Assembly: GCA_002284615.2 (NCBI GenBank)
Contig: MU069559.1
Coordinates: forward strand, 338,829-350,476
Source: Dunaliella salina
Taxonomy: Eukaryota; Chlorophyta; Chlorophyceae; Chlamydomonadales; Dunaliellaceae
Direction of reading: 5' to 3'
Length of the DNA: 11,648 nt
Program-made: the position numbers and the translations under genes
Shown here: positions 7,967 to 11,648 of the stretch, one piece after another
Layout: every line of letters begins with the position of its first letter
Position numbering within the stretch: the stretch's first letter is position 1
Notes under the pieces: generated by a model
Told to the model about the DNA's origin: nothing
Database searches by the model: none
What the model saw: the letters and a program-made list of their open reading frames with translations, nothing else

Positions 7967-8745
7967 TGCGCATCGCACCTTACAACAACCTCTCCCTGCA
8001 AATGCGCACCCTACCAAACATCCTCACCCTGCATATGTGCATCCTCCCTTACATTCTCGACCTGCTAACGCACATCGGACCTAACAACAGCACCCTGCAA
8101 ACGCGCATTCCACCTTACATCACCAGCCTGCAAATGCACATCCTCCCTTACATCCTCACCCTGCGAATGTGCATCCTCCCTTCGATCCTCACCCTGCAAA
8201 TGCGCACCTTACCGGACATCCTCACCCTTTGAATGTGCATCCTCCCTTACATTCTCAACTTACAAGTGCGCATCGTACCTTACAAGCTCACCGAGCAAAT
8301 GCGCATCTCTATCAAACCTCCTCTCCCTGCGAATGCAAATCCTCCCCAACATTCTCAAACCCTACAATGCACATCCTATCGAACATCCTCACCCTGCAAA
8401 AGCGCAACCTCCCTCACATGCTTGCCCTGCAAATGCACACCTTACCGAACATCCTCACCCTGCAAATGCGTATCCTCCCTTACATTCTCACCCTGCAAAT
8501 GCACACCTTACCGAACATCCTCACCCTGCAAATGCGTATCCTCCCTTACATTCTCAACTTGCAAATGCACATCGTACCTTACAACCTCACCCTGCAAATG
8601 CGTACCCTACCAAACATCCTCACCCTGCAAATGCAAATCCTCCCTTACATTCTCACCTTGCAAACGCGCATTGTACCTACAACAACCTCAACCTGCAAAT
8701 GCGCATCCCACCATACATCCCCAGCCTGCAAATGCACACTCACAC
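7967..8745 (+). repeat. 33-bp minisatellite with 300-bp higher-order repeat
   Basis: About 23 monomers of the type GCATCCTCCCTTACATTCTC plus ACCCTGCAAAT. Variants (TACCTTACAACC, ACCTTACCGAACATCC, CCTCCCTTACATTC) recur in a fixed order. CATCG(C/T)ACCT begins a larger block at 7971, 8271 and 8570, giving spacings of 300 and 299 bp. The end of each block also matches (ACCTTACCG.ACATCCTCACC, then CCTCCCTTACATTCTCAACTT). One 66-bp dimer is duplicated exactly (8425-8490 and 8491-8556). All three plus frames stay open across much of the array because 33 is a multiple of three and the unit lacks stops. Confidence 0.9.
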
Positions 8746-8762
8746 CATATATATATGCCTTC

Positions 8763-8895
8763 ATCCTACAAATTATGTCCACAGTTGCACTCCTTGTCCT
8801 GTGACACAACTTTTCACAAGCCCCTCAAGCTTGCAAAAAATGTCCATAAGTTTGTGCTCTGGGACCTCACAGCTTCTGCTTTGGCATCCCCTTTT
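8763..8895 (-). repeat. Two diverged copies of the exon B end region
   Basis: CTACAAATTATGTCCACAGTTG (from 8767) and TTGCAAAAAATGTCCATAAGTT (from 8831) both resemble TTGCAAATTACCTCCACAAGTG at 9034, the end of exon B. Similarity continues to CAGCTTC/CAACTTT/CAGCTTC. On the minus strand the first copy reads KLEGLVKSC where exon B reads KLEELVGSC. They look like old tandem duplicates of the exon end that decayed inside the intron. Confidence 0.5.
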
Positions 8896-8924
8896 TCCAG
8901 ATCAGACATCCTCATGTTTTGATA

Positions 8925-9004
8925 ACTATGAAGGGAAGGACTCATGCCTCAGCGAGGAGCTAGCTCTAGCTTGTCACCGAGGCGGCAGTCCTTCCCTTCG
9001 TAGT
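8925..9004. repeat. 80-nt imperfect palindrome next to the exon B donor
   Basis: ACTATGAAGGGAAGGACT on the left (8925-8942) pairs with AGTCCTTCCCTTCGTAGT on the right (8987-9004). The interior (GCCTC...GAGGC, AGCTAG...CTAGCT) continues pairing almost to the centre, so the element is a nearly loop-free hairpin. It ends 28 bp from the exon B splice donor. It could be a fold-back element, a small MITE or an RNA hairpin in the intron; the sequence alone does not decide. Confidence 0.8.
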
Positions 9005-9032
9005 AAACAGCATTAGCACCTCGTTTCCTCAC

Positions 9033-9136
9033 CTTGCAAATTACCTCCACAAGTGAGCGCTGTGGAGCGCTGCAGCTTCCCACCAGCTCTTCCAGCTTGG
9101 TGAGTTCAGTGGGCTCTAGTGGACTTACTGGGACAA

Positions 9137-9171
<35 letters not shown>

Positions 9172-9209
9172 GGTAGTGCGAGTGGTGGTAGCGGCACTTG
9201 CAAGGGCAC
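9033..9209 (-). CDS. POT1: POT1-like exon B: polyQ linker and start of second OB fold
   Basis: Minus-strand exon of 177 bp, 59 codons, phase 0 at both ends. The acceptor TTTCATGCAG|GTGCCC has a CTGAT branch-like motif about 26 bases upstream. The donor is TTTGCAAG|GTGAGG. The protein starts VPLQVPLPPLALPE, has ten Gln from pure CAG (9167-9138), then PTELTKLEELVGSCSAPQ and SLVEVICK. The last part is the expected lead-in to the POT1 second OB fold, where a Leu-rich segment is followed by FDLVCK-type sequence. Joined to exon C it reads SLVEVICK|VLAVDYRD. Reading past the donor in the same frame stops within 30 codons, inside the palindrome. The stretch between OB1 and OB2 is normally short and lacks polyQ, so this is a lineage-specific expansion if the model holds. 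Confidence 0.55.
9138..9167 (-). repeat. (CAG)10 polyglutamine tract in exon B
   Basis: Ten uninterrupted CTG triplets on the plus strand, CAG on the coding strand, encode ten Gln. An uninterrupted tract suggests it is length-variable. Confidence 0.95.
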
Positions 9210-9412
9210 CTGCATGAAATGCACAGGGTGCACTGATCAGTACGGATGGCCAGTTCCGCATGCCAATACCGTTTTTTTCTGTTCAGTGATCCTCATGTCT
9301 GCCGTATACTACTACGTATAAATGATAGTGGCGGTGGTGGTGGCGATTGCAAGGGCACCTGCGTGGAAAGCAAAGGGTCCCCTGATCAGTGAGGTTGGCC
9401 AGTTCCGTATGC
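9174..9412 (-). repeat. Tandem duplication of the exon B acceptor region
   Basis: 9174-9263 and 9323-9412 match with an offset of 149 bp. Shared text includes TTGCAAGGGCACCTGC, CTGATCAGT and TGGCCAGTTCCG.ATGC. On the minus strand both copies hold a CTGAT branch-like site, a pyrimidine-rich tract and CAG|GTGCCCTTGCAA. The outer acceptor (exon start at 9358) has the better tract (CCCTTTGCTTTCCACGCAG). Its exon reads VPLQSPPPPPLSFIRSS and reaches a TGA at 9295-9293. Confidence 0.75.
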
Positions 9413-9430
9413 ATGATTGTGCACTCCTTG

Positions 9431-9567
9431 CTAGTACTGCTGCTGGAAAATCTTTGGGATCAATTCATGGATCAACAAGGGTTGCCTAGTGTGGGGGTCT
9501 GGCAGCATTTGTTCGTGAGTGTTCAAAAAAGTTTGAGCTTTGACGAACCGTTTGATTGCACGTTTGC
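9431..9567 (-). other. Splice-bordered open segment, possible alternative exon
   Basis: A very strong acceptor (CTCGTTCCCCCGCCCCTGCCTACAG) precedes a minus-strand frame reading KRAIKRFVKAQTFLNTHEQM, then LPDPHTRQPLLIHELIPKIF, to a TAG at 9433-9431. The start phase (two bases before the first full codon) does not fit the end of exon A, and no good donor is present. It could be an alternative terminal exon or chance. The plus strand is also open here (9389-9787, ending in a Pro-rich stretch), which explains the pyrimidine tract without splicing. The family is not recognised. Confidence 0.25.
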
Positions 9568-9899
9568 CTGTAGGCAGGGGCGGGGGAACGAGAAAGCAAC
9601 TGTTCCTCAACCACCTGTTCCCCCTCCCCAACCTGGCCCACCTTGCACAAATGATTGGGAAGGACGAGGGACCATCAAATGGGGTCTCAGAGGTTTTTCA
9701 GGGGGCCTGAAAGGGGTATCAAGGGTGTTTCAGGGGGTTGTCATGGAGTCCTCTCTTGGCAGAGGGCATCCAATTCCATGTGTTTGAAATTCACCAAATG
9801 TACAAAAAAGATTCGAACTCTTAAAGACTTAAAAATTCTGGTATTGGTCAACCCTGGGATCAACACATGCTTTTCATGAGTTCGAGGCCTTTGTCTTAG
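9568..9899. other. Low-repeat intronic stretch, no gene recognised
   Basis: Contains C-rich text (GTTCCCCCTCCCCAACC) and GGGG-containing runs around 9690-9740. A minus-strand frame reads RIFKSLRVRIFFVHLVNF without a convincing exon border. No repeat or RNA gene was seen. Confidence 0.4.
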
Positions 9900-10245
9900 G
9901 AGCGACAGCAATATCAGATGCATGAGCATCGAGGACCTGGAAATACCTGGATACGCACTGGTAAAGTACTGGAGAAAGTAGCTCAGAAGTGTGAAGAGCT
10001 CATGATAGGAGTGGCAGCAATGAACCTCAGATGCAGGAGCATCCAGAACCTTGAAGTACCTGGATGTGCACCAGAGGGACAGGCGCATGAGCAGAGAAAG
10101 AAGCTCAGGAGTGTGAGGAGCTCATGATAGGAGTGGCAGCATTGAACCTCTGATGCATGAGCCCAAAAGACCTGGAAGTACCTAGATGCGCACCAGAACC
10201 AGAGAAACAGGCGCATGAGCAGAGTAAGAAGCTCACCCTGCTCAC
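9900..10245 (+). repeat. 109-122-bp tandem repeat, three units
   Basis: Units 9900-10008, 10009-10130 and 10131-10245 each begin GAGTGGCAGCA, contain CTGATGCATGAGCA.CC, GACCTGGAAGTACCTGGATGCGCACC and CAGGCGCATGAGCAGAG. The first two end AAGAGCTCATGATAG-like. The third diverges at AAGAAGCTCACCC. The array lies in the proposed intron between exons A and B. Confidence 0.85.
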
Positions 10246-10440
10246 TCTTTTCAGTCCCTGCTCTTGTATTTGCCAACACGTTACCTGGAAGCCACACCCA
10301 AATTCTACACATGTGCTGCTTGCGGTGTGCACAAGGAGCAATGCGATAACAAAATTCAAATAAGATGAAACATGTCAATGCTGCACCTTATCAATTTTTT
10401 TTTCATCTTATCAATTTTTTTCATCTCATCAATGCTGCAC
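10246..10440. other. 5' part of the intron after exon A, with an AT-rich duplicate
   Basis: TTATCAATTTTTTT plus CATC occurs twice, bracketed by two copies of TCAATGCTGCACC (near 10375 and 10429). One of these holds the GTGCAGC donor of exon A on the minus strand. No gene is recognised. If splicing fails at this donor the polyQ frame ends at once (VQH stop). Confidence 0.5.
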
Positions 10441-10470
10441 CTGCAAGTCATCCTGGTGGAACTGCTGGTC

Positions 10471-10512
<42 letters not shown>

Positions 10513-10600
10513 CTGTTGCTGCTGTTGGGCTGCTGATTGTTCGATGCGCTCACACAGCGCTGCTCGCAGAGAGCAAAGGAATTGGCCGGCTTCTGAGCAT
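10441..10600 (-). CDS. POT1: POT1-like exon A: linker helix and polyQ
   Basis: Minus-strand exon of 160 bp, one base plus 53 codons. The acceptor is CTCTTTTACCTTGTGCTTGCAG; the donor is TTGCAG|GTGCAG, of moderate quality. The protein reads CSEAGQFLCSLRAALCERIE, then Gln-rich sequence with a 13-Gln run, then DQQFHQDDLQ. In POT1 proteins a short helix of the type ...aLRxW lies between the first and second OB folds, and SLRAALCERI could be that helix. The exon ends in phase 0, compatible with the phase-0 start of exon B 1231 bp away. A second frame through the same exon gives a polySer reading, and the plus strand gives polyAla followed by a CACAAG|GTAAAAG donor. The call therefore depends on the joint model and is weaker than exons B and C. 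Confidence 0.42.
10474..10509 (-). repeat. (CAG)12 tract in exon A
   Basis: Twelve uninterrupted CTG triplets on the plus strand. With an adjacent CAA they encode 13 Gln in the minus-strand reading. A second short Gln run (five residues, interrupted by a Trp from the long run) lies just before it in the protein. Confidence 0.95.
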
Positions 10601-10845
10601 CTGCAAGCACAAGGTAAAAGAGCAGGGTCGGCCAGATCTGTAGGTGTATGATACATGTAAAAATTCCGGATACGGAACACGAACCAAAGATACACGAATT
10701 TAAAGAGAGTCACTTTTCAACCTTGGGCTCATGCTGAGAAGCATTATGAAGTAATGTGAAATAATTCAAAAAAATTAGCAGCACTGTCTGTGAAATGCTC
10801 ATAAGGATTTCCCTGTGAGAAGGAGGGCTGTAAATTGCTTTAAAA

Positions 10846-11046
10846 AAGCCCTGTGACCTGGCTAAATTGACCTTAAAGAGAACTGTCAAGCGCTTTGGAA
10901 ATGCTCTGTCCCTGGTGCATTGACCTTAAAGAGGACTGTCATACCCTTTGGTATAGCCAAGTGACCTGGTTATATTGACATTATAGAGAACTGTATCGAG
11001 CGCTTTGGAAAAGCCCAGTGACCTGGCTAAATTGACCTTTAAGAGT
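10846..11046 (+). repeat. About 55-bp tandem repeat, four units
   Basis: Units start at 10846, 10901, 10953 and 11011 (55, 52 and 58 bp, then a partial). Each carries GTGACCTGGCTAAATTGACC, TTAAAGAGAACTGTCA and CGCTTTGGAAAAGCC-like text. The second unit is the most diverged. The array lies in the proposed intron upstream of exon A. Confidence 0.85.
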
Positions 11047-11323
11047 GCTGCCACACCTGCAACCTCCCCATCAGACATACTTCGTCTCTTGCATACACAA
11101 AGGATATGCTATGGGTGGTTGAAGGGCAGGAGTCGTCAACTATGATTGGGCAAAATCATGGAGAAATAGCTCTTTTCTGACAGGGGCTGTGCAGTGCTGT
11201 GAGTGTCAGTGCTGGTTGCCGTATAAATTGGATTCATCACCCACCCCCATGAAAATTACATGCACGCAGTCACCACGCAGAACTAAAAAACGTCATTTAT
11301 GCACGGCGGTATAAATTTTGCAC
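11047..11323. other. Unique stretch, no gene recognised
   Basis: A minus-strand segment after CACTGACACTCACAG reads TAQPLSEKSYFSMILPNHS to a stop, but no fitting donor or domain was seen. GTATAAATT occurs at about 11221 and 11310, without any other sign of a promoter. No repeats of note. Confidence 0.35.
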
Positions 11324-11382
11324 GTTGGACTATGAGAAACAAGAAATTCTGGACCATTGAAATGGCCGAGCTGAGCCTTTGC
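11324..11382 (-). CDS. Possible POT1-like exon: end of first OB fold
   Basis: Minus-strand segment of 59 bp, 19 codons plus two bases, after the acceptor GAGTAGGTTTTCAG. It reads AKAQLGHFNGPEFLVSHSP, then AC at a weak donor (CCAAC|GTGCAA). Its end phase is the one needed by exon A, giving ...SHSPT|CSEAGQF. In POT1 proteins the first OB fold ends with a strand of the type FALFEG followed by a short linker, which HFNG plus linker could match. The similarity is slight and the donor is poor, so this is a candidate only. Confidence 0.25.
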
Positions 11383-11418
11383 CTGAAAACCTACTCAAAT
11401 GAACGATCATCACTTTAC

Positions 11419-11531
11419 ACGTGAGTGATGAGTTTGAATGAGTGACAGCTCATGCCAGTCAGATACACAATTTTGCCAGGGCTTTATGCCAGGGGCTGCA
11501 ATAGGGATGGCGCGGCCTGCGCATCCAGGGC
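11419..11531 (-). CDS. Possible POT1-like exon: late strands of first OB fold
   Basis: Minus-strand segment of 113 bp. It follows a CTCAATTTCTAG acceptor that is itself preceded by the long (CA)n run, and ends CGT|GTAAAG. It reads IAAPGIKPWQNCVSDWHELS, then LIQTHHSR. The ending resembles the IQ/MKTHHGxVY motif near the end of the first OB fold in plant-type POT1. The intron to the next candidate would be only 36 bp, which is unusually short. An alternative frame (SPGKIVYLTGMSCHSFKL) is also plausible, so a frameshift or decay is possible. Support is weak. Confidence 0.2.
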
Positions 11532-11543
11532 CTAGAAATTGAG

Positions 11544-11575
11544 GTGTGTGTGTGTGTGTGTGTGTGTGATGAGGA

Positions 11576-11609
<34 letters not shown>

Positions 11610-11617
11610 CTTGCAAA

Positions 11618-11648
<31 letters not shown>
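11544..11648 (+). repeat. Compound (GT)n microsatellite
   Basis: Three GT runs (11544-11568, 11579-11608 and 11619-11648, the last cut by the window edge) are separated by ATGAGGAAA-type and CCTTGCAAAA interruptions. Confidence 0.98.

Noticed and set aside
7967..8745. Regularly spaced short repeats as a possible CRISPR array
   Set aside because: The 33-bp units are contiguous with no unique spacers, and the DNA is eukaryotic.
8169..9016. Long plus-strand open frames of 211-229 codons
   Set aside because: All three frames are open at once over the same 33-bp repeat. This comes from a stop-free unit of length divisible by three, not from a protein gene.
9389..9787. 132-codon plus-strand open frame ending in Pro-rich sequence
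   Set aside because: No domain is recognised, and it starts within the duplicated acceptor region and opposes a splice-bordered minus-strand segment. It cannot be excluded but is not supported.
10365..10643. Plus-strand polyAla frame ending at CACAAG|GTAAAAG
   Set aside because: A donor-like site exists, but the frame is the antisense of the CAG tract. The minus-strand Gln frame fits a multi-exon model with matching phases.

Overview
This is eukaryotic nuclear DNA. No prokaryotic-style operon, rRNA, tRNA or CRISPR array is visible. Instead there are short islands that look like protein-coding exons, GT-AG splice signals with CTGAT/CTGAC-type branch sites, pure CAG tracts, long (GT)n runs, and at least eight different tandem-repeat families. 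The species cannot be placed from the sequence. The protein motifs resemble the plant-type version of the family described next, which only hints at the green lineage.

The most important reading is that the minus strand carries part of a POT1-like gene (protection of telomeres 1, the single-stranded telomeric DNA binding OB-fold protein). Three exons join by clean GT-AG introns in compatible phase: 10600-10441 (helical linker, 13-residue polyQ), 9209-9033 (10-residue polyQ, start of the second OB fold) and 5005-4926 (OB-fold strands ending ...VLYVWDATDVLP). The B/C junction reads SLVEVICK|VLAVDYRD, which fits the start of the POT1 second OB fold (type FDLVCKVL...LFVWDGTDTPP). Two weaker exon candidates lie upstream at 11531-11419 and 11382-11324, and an OB-like broken segment lies downstream at 1560-1321. 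The gene would run off both ends of the window.

Layout from left to right: an open fragment (1-222); a 106-108-bp satellite (about 172-1790) interrupted by a TIR element (copy A, 276-957) and by a 303-bp non-satellite segment; a low-repeat stretch (1886-2538) with weak exon candidates; a second copy of the TIR element (copy B, 2539-3257); a large GTGCTGGCAATGCA-type minisatellite (3264-4900); exon C; a GA-rich stretch; a nested 46/54-bp minisatellite (5749-6199); a 29-bp repeat (6387-6655); a 120-bp repeat (7147-7606); a 33-bp repeat with 300-bp higher-order structure (7967-8745); an 80-nt palindrome; exon B with a duplicated splice acceptor; a 110-120-bp repeat (9900-10245); exon A; a 55-bp repeat (10846-11046); the weak upstream exons; and a compound (GT)n tract at the right edge.

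If the gene model holds, most repeats are intronic. The 4.0-kb intron between exons B and C contains five of the arrays. One of them, the 33-bp array, is built from sequence that matches the exon B splice donor. All functional calls here rest on reading the sequence alone, without any database comparison.
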